Shown: positions 41,211 to 53,100 of the stretch, piece after piece
How positions within the stretch are numbered: position 1 is the first letter of the stretch
How the letters are laid out: each line of letters starts with the position of its first letter
DNA from: Crossaster papposus
Taxonomy: Eukaryota > Echinodermata > Asteroidea > Velatida > Solasteridae
Assembly: GCA_037893245.1 (NCBI GenBank)
Contig: JBAIAA010000401.1
Coordinates: 186,001-250,000 of the forward strand
Direction: 5' to 3'
Length of the DNA: 64,000 nucleotides
Translations under genes and position numbers: made by a program
The notes under the pieces: model-generated
Told to the model about the DNA's origin: nothing
The model's input: only the letters and a program-made list of their open reading frames with translations
Database searches by the model: none

Positions 41211-42734
41211 AAATGTTTTGCTGTATAGCGTTGGTGTTCAGCCTTTGACCTTAATACAAGAAGTTACAAGTATAAAGACAAATTATTGAGACGCATTCTT
41301 TCAAAATCCCGCTGCGTCGACCCATCATTATGTTATTGCGCTATGGGCAGTAGTGCCGCATACCGTACACAACGATACAGGTAAGATCACACTGCAGAAG
41401 TGACTGCACTGATATTGATTTACACGTGTGTCTGTACTTAAGAAAACAACAAGCCTATACGACCTTGCAAAGTCCGCTGAAGCAACACACCAGTGGCTCA
41501 TCAAAAGGTATGGTATCCTCAACCAATTATAGTTTGAAACATGTTTTGATTTGTTTTAACCGTCGTTTTTCATCATGCAGTTTGATTGACTTCATTTATC
41601 TTCAATAGTATCTTTTTTATATATACAATGTAGTTGCTTCTCCGCATAAAAGTGCTTGTAATGTCGTGTTAATCTTCCAACAAATTAAGTGTTTAGTTTT
41701 CAAACTTTAGGTCAGTTTAGCGGCTTCTGTTGAAAAAGCTGTTTCAATTTTTTCCTTTTTATGAAATAAAAATTAAATGAAAATAAAATTTGGCAAATCA
41801 TGAAATGACAAATAGAAAAGAACAATTAACAATGAAAATGTTTGAAAAAGTCATGAACAGACATTACAAGTTATATATTGGTATATTATGCCAAATAATG
41901 TTCATAGTATAAAAAAGAGTGGCTTAACGCAGAAGGCATATTCTTTATTTAAACAACGTTGTCACAGATATGGCTGTTAATTTATGAACCATATTTTGCT
42001 AACATCTCAAGTCATTTTTTAAGGGACACTGACTAATCCATTGTTGATAACTAACATGTTGACACTGTTGTGTTGAGGCTTCATGACACTGTTGCTCTGC
42101 CGATGAGCTCTGGCAGTGGCGGCCTCCTATAACGTCAAAGGGAGCGAAACAGATTTTGTTCAGCTGAAAATTGAAGAACCGAAATGTTTGCCGTTTCCCG
42201 TTAGTTAGCTAGTTTGCCTCGTGCAGGTATTAAACACGGAGGAGAAAAAAAAACACGGAAAGCTGTAACAAATTCTGTCCAGAGATTCTGACCACAGTTA
42301 TGGTGCTATTATTAGGGCTTGTCTGCTGTTTGCCCAACAACAAACTTTATATAGGCCCTGGTATATTGGCAAATACCGTAGGACTGCATCAGAGAAAGAT
42401 TGATGCCGTGCATTGATAGTACCAATCCACTGTTTACGGTTCCGGAATATGTCGGCGCTGTATATTTTTGGGCGTACGAGTGTATTATTTTCTAATGTGC
42501 AGCATGAAATTATTTACAAGCTGATAAGCGTAAACAGACCGGTTTCACATTTTTTTAGCACTGTGGCGCACACAATTTCAGTCCCCCTCGCCGTGCCCTC
42601 ACAAGGGAAAAACCTCGAAACTTGACTCTTTAAGAGTTTTCGTCTGAACCAAACAAATTATGGAACAACAAAAATAGCACCGTCGCGATTGCGTGTTTTA
42701 TCAATCGTCGTTAACAACGGAAACAATATTTGGA
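41211..42734. other. Intergenic, nothing recognised
   Basis: AT-rich sequence between COQ6 and the BEN gene. No exon-like frame, element end or tandem repeat stood out. Confidence 0.45.
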
Positions 42735-43795
42735 CCTGCCAACAACAAAACATAAATAAAGTTAGGATAAACGCTTTATTGACCGCTCTGCTGAATCGAA
42801 TAGATCGGCGGTCGATAACATCCCCTTGTTTCCAACAGCACCCTTAGTCTTTTGCTCAGTTTTCAGTTGTATGTCTTGCACAACCAGTTTTGGGATTAAG
42901 TCATCAAATGTCTCTCACGTCGTTCTTTGGCAATAAAATAGCATGGTGTTACTTGTCCAATTTGTAATATAACCAAATTTGGTGCAAGTTATTGTCCATC
43001 AGTCAATATTTGACAGGTTGTGCGAGAAATGCAACTGAGAACTCGTCACCGTTTTCACGAAGAGGCGAATTTCATGAAAAATCGTCTATTTATCGAAATT
43101 ATTTTTGTTGATAAACGATTAAATATTGCAATTTTTACAACCTGGTGAAGTTATACATCAAAAAAATCATTAAAATCCCAATTAACCTAATTAACTAATG
43201 GGCGAATTGGTCCTCAAGTGCCCTTTTGCGTTTTCACGAAGAGGCAAATTAGAAATAGCGTTGACTTCAACGTGTTGATGAAGGGGCACTTTGTTGCGCG
43301 TAGTGACTTTAGCGTTTTCACGAAGAGGCGAATTGGTCGCGAAGTGGCTTTTAGCGTTTTCACGAAGAGACAAATTGGGGGCGCAATGGGGAAATGTATA
43401 CATTCTGACTCTCATAGCCACGGGCGAATTTGCTATTAATGTATCGTTTTTTCGTTTTCACGAAGAGACAATTCTATTAATTGATTAATTCTGCAAAACT
43501 AATCACCTATTTTTCTTAACGTTTGCTATATTTAAGAAGATTGAAATCTCCTCTTTCCCATGATACCTTAATCTTGTATATTCTATGAATATTTATGTTT
43601 CAAACTGCCAAACAAAAAAAGGACGAAATTTACAAGCGATTATCTCGAAAGTTTGTTCAGACCGTGAAAGGCTCAATTTGCCTCTTCGTGAAAACGGTGA
43701 CGAACTGAGCAAATGACTGGCGGCGAGTTCTGTTGGAAAACAAGGTTATAGAAAACAAACTCGAATTCTGTTTTGTTGTTGGAAATTACCGGCAT
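42735..43795. mobile_element. Inverted-repeat element with repeated CGTTTTCACGAAGAG motif
   Basis: Nested inverted blocks: CCAACAACAAAACA / TGTTTTGTTGTTGG, CTTGTTTCCAACAG / CTGTTGGAAAACAAG, CGTCACCGTTTTCACGAAGA / its inverse at about 43677-43700. CGTTTTCACGAAGAGRCRAAT recurs in direct orientation near 43049, 43229, 43313, 43351 and 43457, and once inverted near 43675. No target duplication identified. Confidence 0.6.
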
Positions 43796-43859
43796 TTGGT
43801 AAAACGCACAAGCGCTACAGTGGTTATTTTTGAGTAATCACACAAAGTTTTGCAACCTG

Positions 43860-43945
43860 GCCTAGGTGTAGTTTACGCATACGCGTAGTCTTTGTTAATT
43901 ATATATGGCAAAGGCTATACGCGTAGGCTCAGGCGAACGCTTTTT
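43860..43945. repeat. ACGCGTA-rich module (copy 1)
   Basis: GTTTACGCATACGCGTAGTC ... ATATATGGCAAAGGC ... TATACGCGTAGGC ... GGCGAACGCTTTTT; matches 48185-48350. Confidence 0.6.
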
Positions 43946-45188
43946 GATCTGGCATTTGTCTTCTTTCGTCAACACAGCCAGCGCATAACCGTGATGTTTG
44001 TTTATATACAAAAAAGGGGTGGTGGTGAATAAGAGTTTTTTGGCATAGTAGGCCTATCTGGTGAATTTTATAAATAGGGTTGTGAAGAAAAAAAAAGGAC
44101 ATAGGCCTTCTATGAAAAACAGGTTTCATTGTAAAATTTAAATTATTTAAAACAACCCGAAAGCAATTCCCTAAGAATCAATAAGAACACAAATTGTCTG
44201 AAAAACCGAGCTATGAATTGGAATTTCACTCTTGATGACACCGAAGACCACTCCCCCTCCCATTAAAAATGGTACCACCCAAAATGGCGGATTTTGATTT
44301 ATATTTATTGCTAGGTCTACTTTACAATGACATTTTTAATTTAATAAACATGATAAGTAAATGTAAAACAAACCGAATCCTGGATTATTGACTGGAAGGT
44401 CAGTTAAGCACAAAATAATAATATTATGGTATTAAAATGGAGACAAAACGACGTGTTGAATTTAGTTTTAATCTCAGGACACGCTACGGATGCAGTAGTG
44501 TACTACGCACGCATTGTGTGACACTGTACACATGTACAGTATGTGTACCGTACATGTACACTATACACATTGGTGGAAGTGCAACTACATCATGTAGTAC
44601 ATGTAACTGCAAGGTCGATCAACTCGCCTAGCCTAAGCATGCCCCTAGTCAAAAAATGCCTCGGAACAGAAAAACAATACTATTACTAGTGGCACGTAAA
44701 GCTCGTATACGTACATATACAAGTGAAATATTCAATTTATTTAAGTACCTTGTTGCGTGAAAATTTAACCAAACTAAGTGACGATTTTAATTATTTGAAA
44801 AACGTCTTTGATCGCAGCAGGGATGTGGTGGTTTTTGTCCGCAAACTACTGGGCTTTTTTTCTCATTTTTCCCCAGTTTATCTTGACAAATACTTTAATT
44901 AAATGATGCAAGAAATTGTAATAATCAAACCTGCTTAACTACAGATAATTAGTTTATATTGAAATCCCCTAATTTGCATAATTTGTGCAAAAATGTTGAT
45001 TGTTAAGGGAACCTTATTTTTCCCCAATTAACTTGTTAAAAAATAGATGGATGTACGGGCATGAGGCTCAACTATGGATGACAGTTTTTCATCATCAAGG
45101 GACTCCTAGCCTTTTTCATCTTCAGGCTCACTGGTGGAGGTATCCATACTGGAACATCACTGCCAATAACATTTTGGTTTTGGTGGCA
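43946..45188. other. Intergenic, nothing recognised
   Basis: AT-rich. A cluster of GTACATGTA-type words occurs around 44520-44600. No gene seen. Confidence 0.45.
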
Positions 45189-46005
45189 TTATAATGCTAG
45201 CTTGTTTCTTACGCACCAGTTGTAAAAACTACTAAGCGCTGTATTTAAGCGACTTTCTATTGAGCCACACGTTAACATGGACTCAGCGTACATAGATAAG
45301 TTGCAGTTTGGGACAATACAAATTGTAAGATCACTAGTATAAACAATGAATACAAGTGGACCTTGTATCGACCCCTGCGGAACACCAGTGTTTACGGACA
45401 GGACCTTTGGTATGGAGCCGCCAATATTCACAGACTGACTAGATTACTTTATAGGTACGATTTAAACCAATTATTTACAGAATATAACATTTTCATCTCT
45501 TTTAGTTTCTTCAGTAAGATTTCATGATGAACACAATCAATTGCTTTACTGAAATATATAAACACACTTGCCTGTAACTTGTTAATTTTCCATGGCTGAA
45601 AAACACTTGTTTGTTAAGTCGTGTAGGGTGCTTTCAGTTGAGTGCAGGGGTCTAAATCCTGACTGGCGACTATGAATCAGATTGTTTTGATCGAGGTATC
45701 TATAAACCGACGAGTGCACCCATCTTTCTAAAATCTTAGAGATAATTGGCAGTACAGAAATAGTTACCTGTACAACATTTATAACCTCCCTTGTGAATTG
45801 GTGTTACTAAAGCATGCTTCCAATCTTTATGGCATCGCTCACATCTTATAGACAGGTTAAAAATATGAGTTAAAGATTTAATGATATAGGCCTATAAGGT
45901 AAAGCAATTTTAACATTTTAACACTAACTCCATTCGGACCTATTGCTTTCCCAACCGACATGGATGATATTTGCTTTTGAACACACTTTTTTGTAATATT
46001 ATGTA
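45189..46005 (-). mobile_element. LINE reverse-transcriptase fragment
   Basis: On the minus strand, MSVGKAIGPNGVSVKMLKL (KSTGPDGI-like), then GVPQGSIQGPLVFIVYTSDL, the hallmark of non-LTR reverse transcriptases, with LSMYAESM where the family has MYADDT. Broken by frame changes and lacking both ends; the second catalytic aspartate pair is altered, so it is dead. Confidence 0.82.
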
Positions 46006-46073
46006 TTAATAAATACCTAGGAGAGTTGCTGGCTTCTGATTGGTCGAGACTAGATCACGTGGAGTGGATTATC

Positions 46074-46348
46074 AGGGCCCAATTTCATAGAGCTGCTTAA
46101 CGGTAAGCAAATTTTCGTGCTAACTTTAGCAGAAAAATTTGCTAACCTTAAGCGCTATTTCACGGCGTTTTTGTGCTAACGTTTGCGCGCGCATGGAAAT
46201 TCTACTGTTACGTCACTGATTTAAGCAAATTTTCCCGCTAGGTTAAGCGTGCCTTTTGCTGCGCTTACTGCTTACGGTCCCCATGAAATAGACGGAGGCT
46301 CGGTTAGCAGAAAATCGTGTGCTTAGCAGCGCTATGAAATTGGGCCCA
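46074..46348. mobile_element. MITE, GGGCCCAATTTCATAGAGCT family (copy 6)
   Basis: GGGCCCAATTTCATAGAGCT to CAGCGCTATGAAATTGGGCCC; the interior has GTGCTAACGTT and GCTTACGG modules. Confidence 0.83.
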
Positions 46349-46729
46349 GGTAGTAATATCATGGGTTTCAAGAAGAAGCGAATAAATGTTCCCTGAACCA
46401 GCATTAATCAAGCATCATATAAGCCAATGATTGGCCGAATGCAACAGTTCTACGGTAACTTGTAACAAGGACGCGTCAAATATTGATACCGCGCGCTATA
46501 AAATGTACGCGTAGAACGTTTGTATCTATACGCGCGGCATTTTTCAAAATGCGCGTGTCGTCTGCTAACGCTAGGCCTTATTAAACAGCAGAAATGGTAA
46601 CATGAGCTTTTAGTGCACTTTTCCCGCAATTTCCATAGTTGATCAGTTTATTGCAAAGCGTGCACATCGACTTCCCTGGTATATCTACCTTTCTGGCGAA
46701 CTCGCCGAGATTGCACTTACTTTATCGGC

Positions 46730-46904
46730 AATAAAGTTAATGCATGTGTTGTCACACGCGCTACGCGTACGCGCTAATCGCACGTACAACCGGGCGGAGC
46801 GGTGAGGTCAAACACACTTTGTTTGACCTCACCGCTCCGCATGGTTGTACGTACGTGCGATTAGCGCGTACGCGTAGCGCGCGTGACGTCAATGCAACCC
46901 CTTA
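46730..46904. mobile_element. MITE family P (copy 3), near-perfect palindrome
   Basis: GCTACGCGTACGCGCTAATC, GCACGTACAACC and GGAGCGGTGAGGTCAAACAC are mirrored around a centre near 46818. TGACGTCA at 46884-46891. Confidence 0.85.
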
Positions 46905-47880
46905 ATTACCACTTTTATCAGGCACAGGCCCGCTGGAACACATTTTTTCCAGGGGGTGCGGACTTTATTTGACAAAATTGTGTGGGAGCGCGAAGCCATT
47001 ACGGCGTGGGGTCCGGGGCCCGCTTAAGGGCCCCGGGAGCTTTGAGTTTATAGATGCTCTGTGGTGCAATCTCGGCGTTTAATTGACACTTTTACTGCAT
47101 TTGTAAAGTGTAAAAGATATTTTAAAATTTCGTTTTTGGGACACTTTTGAACAATTTTGTAATAATTTTGTATGCTGAAACTTCTTAAAAAGATGACGGA
47201 TTCCAAAATATCGCTGAATACCTATAATCCACGACTCAACCCAACTGTTAAGTAATAAGTATTTTATGTATTTTATGGTGCCCTTTATGGTGTGTACAAG
47301 TGTTATTCCCATCAAACGGGCTGCATTTTGATGTATTTAAGTTCAAAACATTCATAAGACCCCAGAGCTATTTTGTCATAAATTATGAAAGGTCTCAATA
47401 AAGCACTCTTCAGCTAAAATGTACTCTGTAGTGATCTCACAATTTTGTTGAGTTTAACTGTACCCTGGATTTGGGTGAGACCCCGAGATTCCCCCCCCCC
47501 CCCCCCCCCCCCCTCCTCAAAAAAAAATTTAAAAAAAGAAACCGGAACTTGGCAAAAATATATACGTTCGGTCTTTGGCGAATTTGTAAATACTGGAGAC
47601 TCTTAAAGTTAGTTTTATTTGATAGTCATTTGATGCAAGAGTTTATAACTGTAGAGTATGGGGACAATATTTGAAATCACACGTTGTGAGTGACGTACCG
47701 CCCCGATTTCTTTTTCGTAAATTCGCTGCTCCCGTGATTTTTTTACAAGCCGTCCTAAAAGGACAGTCACTCACAGTGCGAGTCTGAAATCTGGCTAAAA
47801 ATTGTTTTCTTAGTAAAAACCTGCATTAGTCTCTGTGATAGATAAATCACACAAGCGCAAAAAAAGCACAGGGAGGGATG
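46905..47880. other. Intergenic with a poly-C tract
   Basis: No gene seen. A run of 23 C (47491-47513) precedes an A-rich stretch. GAGTGACGTACC / GGACAGTCACTCACAG at 47690-47780 forms a weak inverted pair. Confidence 0.5.
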
Positions 47881-47885
47881 GTTAC

Positions 47886-48056
47886 CTGTTTTACTGAATA
47901 AGACTTAATTGTTGTGCTCAGCAATTTTGTTGTGCTTAGGCCTACATGTTTTATGAAATTGGCTCCAGAGCAGGGCCAATTTCATAAAACATATGTAAAC
48001 CTAAGTACACAAAAATTGCTGAGCCAAACAAGTATTATTCAGTAAAAACAAGTTAC
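47886..48056. mobile_element. Head-to-head pair of GGGGCCAATTTCATAAAA MITE ends (copy 7)
   Basis: GTTACCTGTTTTACTGAATA to TTTTATGAAATTGGCTC is mirrored by GGGCCAATTTCATAAAACAT to AAAAACAAGTTACC, centre near 47970. The normal outer ends are now in the middle. Confidence 0.65.
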
Positions 48057-48184
48057 CAGCCAAAACTTAAAAACCAGTGAACACTACTCATAAACAACAC
48101 AGATCACCAGAAAATTTGTTTGTAACCATGTTTTTGACAAGTAAGAATTTTCAAGCTGAGTAAATTTGTGTGCTTACACGGCTT

Positions 48185-48350
48185 AAGCTATACGCGTAGG
48201 ATTACGCGAACGCTTTTGTTTTGCGTAGTATGTGGCCTAGGCAGGGTTTACGCATACGCGTAGCATACGCGTAGCATACGCGTAGTGTTGTATTATTTGT
48301 ATATGGCGTAGGCCGGCTTTACGCGTATGCTTAATTACGCGAACTTTTTA
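48185..48350. repeat. ACGCGTA-rich module (copy 2) with triplicated CATACGCGTAG
   Basis: CATACGCGTAG occurs three times in tandem at about 48254-48286; otherwise homologous to 43860-43945. Confidence 0.65.
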
Positions 48351-48413
48351 TTTGCATAGGATTCTTTACCGCAAAATCGACCGCAAAACATTCCGCGCAA
48401 AAATAAGTGCATA

Positions 48414-49143
48414 CAGGGGGGGGGCGGAGGGGGGGCCCAACAAAGTGCGCCACCAACGTTGAAATGTATCTCATTCGTTCTTCCACGCTCATGAGCCACA
48501 CATCTCACACAGTAAATACGTATAGATCGCCACCGCGAAGCGCACCGTTGAAACACGTACAGATTTGCTACGCGCTCGCTCTCCGAATTCAGTGATTCAT
48601 GCAACGTCCGCAAAGCCAGGTACGCAGGCACGATCTACACGGATTTGTTTTGGGGCGATGTCATTTTCTGCCATTTTCGTTCGAAAACAACACGATAAAA
48701 CGCAAGGGGTTCACAGGCAGATTTTTTCAAAAATTCAGTATATCACTGCTACATCCTTTTTAAACGTATCCATGGAAAAAAGTGAGTGGGTTCGAAGCAC
48801 GATTTTTCACAATTTATCGATTATTATTGCCCTTTTTAGGGGAGGTATTTGTCAACGTCGTTTTAGTATTTGTGCACAATCTCTACGTGCATCAACGGTA
48901 CGTCAACGCTTAATTTTTTCGACTGCCTTTTTTAATTTTCAATACAATTTTTGTCATTGGATGATAACAATTAAGGTAAATAACAACATTTTACAACTAC
49001 AAAAGACAAGATGTTAAGATTGGATGCCAAAAACTCTTTATTTTTCGCGTGAGAAAATTGTTCCCCCCTATTTTGAGAATGGACGGTACGTCAGCGTTGC
49101 GCAATCACAGTCTCGAAGGGCCCCCCCTCCGCCCCCCCCCCTG
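48414..49143. mobile_element. hAT-type non-autonomous element with G-run termini
   Basis: Begins CAGGGGGGGGGCGGAGGGGG and ends CCCCCTCCGCCCCCCCCCCTG, with exact 8-bp duplications AGTGCATA at 48406-48413 and 49144-49151. CAGGG termini plus 8 bp fit hAT. No transposase frame inside. Confidence 0.87.
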
Positions 49144-49189
49144 AGTGCATACATGTAAATTACATAGTGCATACATGTAAGTGCATACT

Positions 49190-50078
49190 TATAAAGTTAA
49201 TGCATGTGATGTCACGTCACACGCGCGCGCTACGCGTACGCGCTAATCGCACGTACAACCATGCGGAGCGGTGAGGTCAAACACACTTTGTTTGACCTCA
49301 CCGCTCCGCATGGTTGTACGTAGTCTTGGTTCCAAGACCATGGTGTTTGCGCGCGCGTACCGCGTACACACGACAAACGTTCAGATATAGAGCACATAAA
49401 CTAGTAATAAACATAGAGGGCGCTGTGACTAGATTGTTTTCCCCACCGACTTTCGGATCCCACCAATGGTGAGACCACAGACATAAATAACCTATAGACG
49501 GACAGCGCCTATGGAAATCGACGTCCAGGTACCGTAATTTCGACGGCGCCTGACTAAGTATGAAATCGTGGGCGGAAGTGATTGACAAATGTGCACGACT
49601 CTATGGACAAACTTCGGGAGGACGGATACAAATCGGTAATTTCGGTTGAAAACGCAGCTGATGTCGACTAAAAATACTTTCAGCTGTTAACTATATAAAT
49701 GCTGCATATAGTTATGAATTTGTATTTTTTTGTCAAAAAAAATGAGTTCTTACAGAAATTATACAATTTGCCCACGATTTGTGGCTTTCATGAAATTTCA
49801 CTCTGGCGCCCCCTGCTGTCCGTCTATAGGTTATTTATGTCTGTGGGTGAGACCTGGGAAACAAAATTACAAAGCGCCCTCTATGAGACCCGGGGAACAA
49901 AATTACAAAGCGCCCTCTATGCGTGAGACCCGGGGAACAAAGTTACAACGCGTAATACTATCTGAACGTTGGTTGTTGTGTGTGCGCGCAAACACCATGG
50001 TCTTGGAACCAAGACTAGGTTGTACGTGCGATTAGCGCGTACGCGTAGCGCGTGTGACGTCAATGCAACCCCTTTATT
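49190..50078. mobile_element. MITE family P (copy 4), split by a nested element
   Basis: The left ATAAAGTTAATGCATGTGAT to ACCGCTCCGCATGGTTGTACG continues after the insertion with TGCGATTAGCGCGTACGCGT to CAACCCCTTTATT. The uninterrupted relative is 46730-46904. TGACGTCA at 50055-50062. Confidence 0.87.
49321..50017. mobile_element. Nested TIR element with 9-bp target duplication (Mutator- or Merlin-like)
   Basis: Ends TAGTCTTGGTTCCAAGACCA and TGGTCTTGGAACCAAGACTA; TIRs extend ~45 bp through GTTTGCGCGC. Exact duplication GGTTGTACG at 49312-49320 and 50018-50026. The interior has a second inverted pair (CTATAGACGGACAG / CTGTCCGTCTATAG) and a doubled GAGACCCGGGGAACAAA block. No transposase seen. 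Confidence 0.87.
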
Positions 50079-50133
50079 GCTCTCAATTTCAAATTTAAAT
50101 CTCAATACCAGCATTTTCAATACCAGCATTTTA

Positions 50134-50170
50134 ATGTTTCCTGCAGGGACTTTGAGGGCTTCTTTGAAAG
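50134..50170 (+). CDS. BEN-protein gene exon 1 (predicted, 12 codons)
   Basis: ATG TTT CCT ... AAA G followed by GTAAAA. It ends in phase 1, exactly what exon 2 requires. The exon is short, so chance agreement is possible; it begins 55 bp right of a MITE end (50078). Confidence 0.4.
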
Positions 50171-53100
50171 GTAAAAATGTAAAAGTAAAACAAAAAAATG
50201 ATTAAATTAGCAAAGATTAAATTAGCATGGTGAGTTAGGCCTTAATTATTACTAACAAGTTTAGGCATAGCCTAGGCCTAACCACACTAGCGTAATTATA
50301 TAAGCCAAGACGTTAGCTTAGGCCTATCACAGTATCATGGTGTGCTCTTATAAATGTAACTGAATTAACTTCAGTAACCAAACTAGTAACCAAAATAATA
50401 AATGTCAAAATAATAAATGTCACTGTAACTTATGTGTAAGCCTAGCATTAGCCCTAACCTCTCCCCTCTAATGATATCCTCATTGCAGTTTTAGAGGATT
50501 TTGAAGGATTGGGGACTTTCCAGGCCACTTTCCAGCATTAACTTTGTTCAGACAGTATGCATAATGCAACCCATTATTAGGCTATGCTCGATATCGTCTA
50601 CATTGATTGTTACTGACTAAACCCACAGCAGTGATTGGCAGTGGGTTTTGGAGGATTGGAGAGTGGTCACCCCTTTACTAAAGAAACTCAAGAAATAACG
50701 GCTGATTTTGGAGGATTAGCAATGAATTCAATTTTTACATGGTGGCAATTATATGATGGTTCCCAGCCAAAAGGGCCGAATCCTAAAAGTGAATAACATT
50801 AATCTAAAACAATCACGTTATTAACTAACCTAAGTTAACTTGTTAGGCCTAACCTTGATTCAGGCTAGTATCAAGTATCATTAACAATAACAGGCATGTG
50901 TCTCTGGTAATCTTTTGAATTAGCTTAACTTTTCAAAAAGTTCAATAGCCTAATAAATTAGGCCTAACTTAAAAGTAGGCTATTTGTATGCCTTACGAGT
51001 GTCATTTATGTTTTTGTGCATGCCTAGGTCTAACGTATTGTTGGTGTTGGAATTACACCCAACTTTTTTTTCACAGTTCCTAGAGAGGCACTTATCTTTT
51101 TTTACATCGACTGCAAAACAGCGATTGTCAAGACAAACTCTTTGAAAGCGACGGTTCCCCTAAACCAGTTAAAAGAGGGGGACAAAGTTTCTATCAACTG
51201 GCAGGGGGAGTTCCTCTCAGCAAGAGTTCTGGGCCTGTCGGGTAAGCTAACAACTTAAATTATCATTAAAATTCATTTTGGTCTGCACATGATAAACATT
51301 TATTATACAGGGTGTTTGCAAATAACCTTTCAAGTACAGTACATACATGTATAAGATAATTCTGTACAAATCTGTTTATTACTGGAAGTTTTTATTTTAT
51401 TGTTGCATCAATGTTTTTGGCAACGAATTTTGGGATAAGCACACCAAGGTAACCAACCTGAGAAGTTAGTGAACGCGATCAACCGACCCTCAAATTAAAA
51501 CAATATTGAGTGTAATGATTAGCCATGGGGCCCATTTGTTTCACACAGATCTAGCTGCTGGTTTGCTTCAATTATTTGAGATTTAATTGTGAACCAACGG
51601 CCTAATTACGATCAAGATAGGGATCCAGAATATTCTTTTAGAAATGTTGGTCCATTAAATAACTTTGGTCTCAATTAGCTTGACCTCCAAAAATTAAATT
51701 CCTTCTTATTAAAACTTTCAAATCTCTTTAAATGACCCTTTTTTCATTATAAAAACAGCTGTATCACAGCATAAAGCGCAGAGAAGTGTATAACAAATGA
51801 CCTTTGACCATACAAATAAATTCCCCAATGTTACTTTTAAGGTCAAAGGTATTTTGAGTGCACGCTCATTAGTGCAAAGTTCATTGCCTCGTATCTTAAT
51901 TTACACAAAAATTAGTTCGGGTTGATTTGATTTGATTTTGATTTATTGAATGTTATGCTTTCAATAGCAACAAACAAAATAACCTATAACTATAGTTTTT
52001 TTTCATAGACTAATCATTACACAAATATTGGTTCAATCTGTGTCGTGTAATCAATAGGGGTGAACTGACACAGAATGACCCCCAGGCTAGATAAATGAAA
52101 TTACGTGATTAAGGATTAACAGCTTTGTTGACATTTTCAAAATTTACTTATCATGAATGTAATTTTTCAGCAATTTGACTGGATTTATTTTAGATGTGCA
52201 ATTTATAAAACACAACTTATTTACCTAGATGACAGATGCGTTCTAAATGAACAAGACCGGCAGTTTGGCCAGGAACTCGATTTGGAGGAGTCTTCCCCAC
52301 CAAAGAAAAAGACAAGAAAAGAGAAATCGGTAAAATATCATCTTAACAATTTAAAAAAGATTATGCGGGGTGAACTTTGTGTGTAAACAAATTCACTTGG
52401 CCAGGCTGACAATCACTTTCTGATAAATCATGGTAAACATTTTTAGTTGTTCAGAATGTTTAGAATCCTTCTATTGTTACCAAGAGGTCAAACAATAAAA
52501 ACATGAGAATTTTGCAACTTACCATGTCCTAGGGATAAGTTGCATCACATGCTGATGAGATGATGACATAGTACTGATGTGAAAGTTGAAAGAACTGACC
52601 ATAAAAGGTTCCTTGTAATTGTTTATTTTTTGTACTGTTTCTGCAGGCAAAGAAGGCCAAAAAGGAGGCGGCGGCCAAGAAGGCGGCGGCCAAGGAGGCG
52701 ACGGCAAAGGAGGCGGCGGCCAAGAAGGCGGCCAAGAAAAAGGCGACGGACAAAAAGATGGCAGCCAAAAAGACGTCCATCAAAAAAATGAGGGCAAAGA
52801 TGATTGCTTTTTATGATTTTCCAGGTACGGACTCGGTCGTGGCGGATGACGCCTCGACTGATGATGCCGCGGTAGATGAAGTCTTGGCCGACGAAACGGC
52901 AGCTGATGGCCCTATGGCCAATGACGCTGTTGTTGGTTCGGCCATGACGGACGACACCGCGGCTGATAACATCGGGGCCAATGGAGCCACGGCCGAGCCC
53001 GCCTTAGATGCCTTGTTCCATTTAGCCGCGGTAGATGAAGTCTTGGCCGACGAAACGGCAGCTGATGGCCCTATGGCCAATGACGCTGTTGTTGGTTCGG

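Noticed and set aside
45189-46005. Retrovirus-like reverse transcriptase
   Set aside because: GVPQGSIQGPLVF followed by MYA is the non-LTR (LINE) pattern; no protease, integrase or terminal direct repeats nearby.
48565-49017. 150-codon plus-strand open frame
   Set aside because: Lies wholly inside a non-autonomous hAT-type element with clear ends and 8-bp duplications; no similarity to a transposase.
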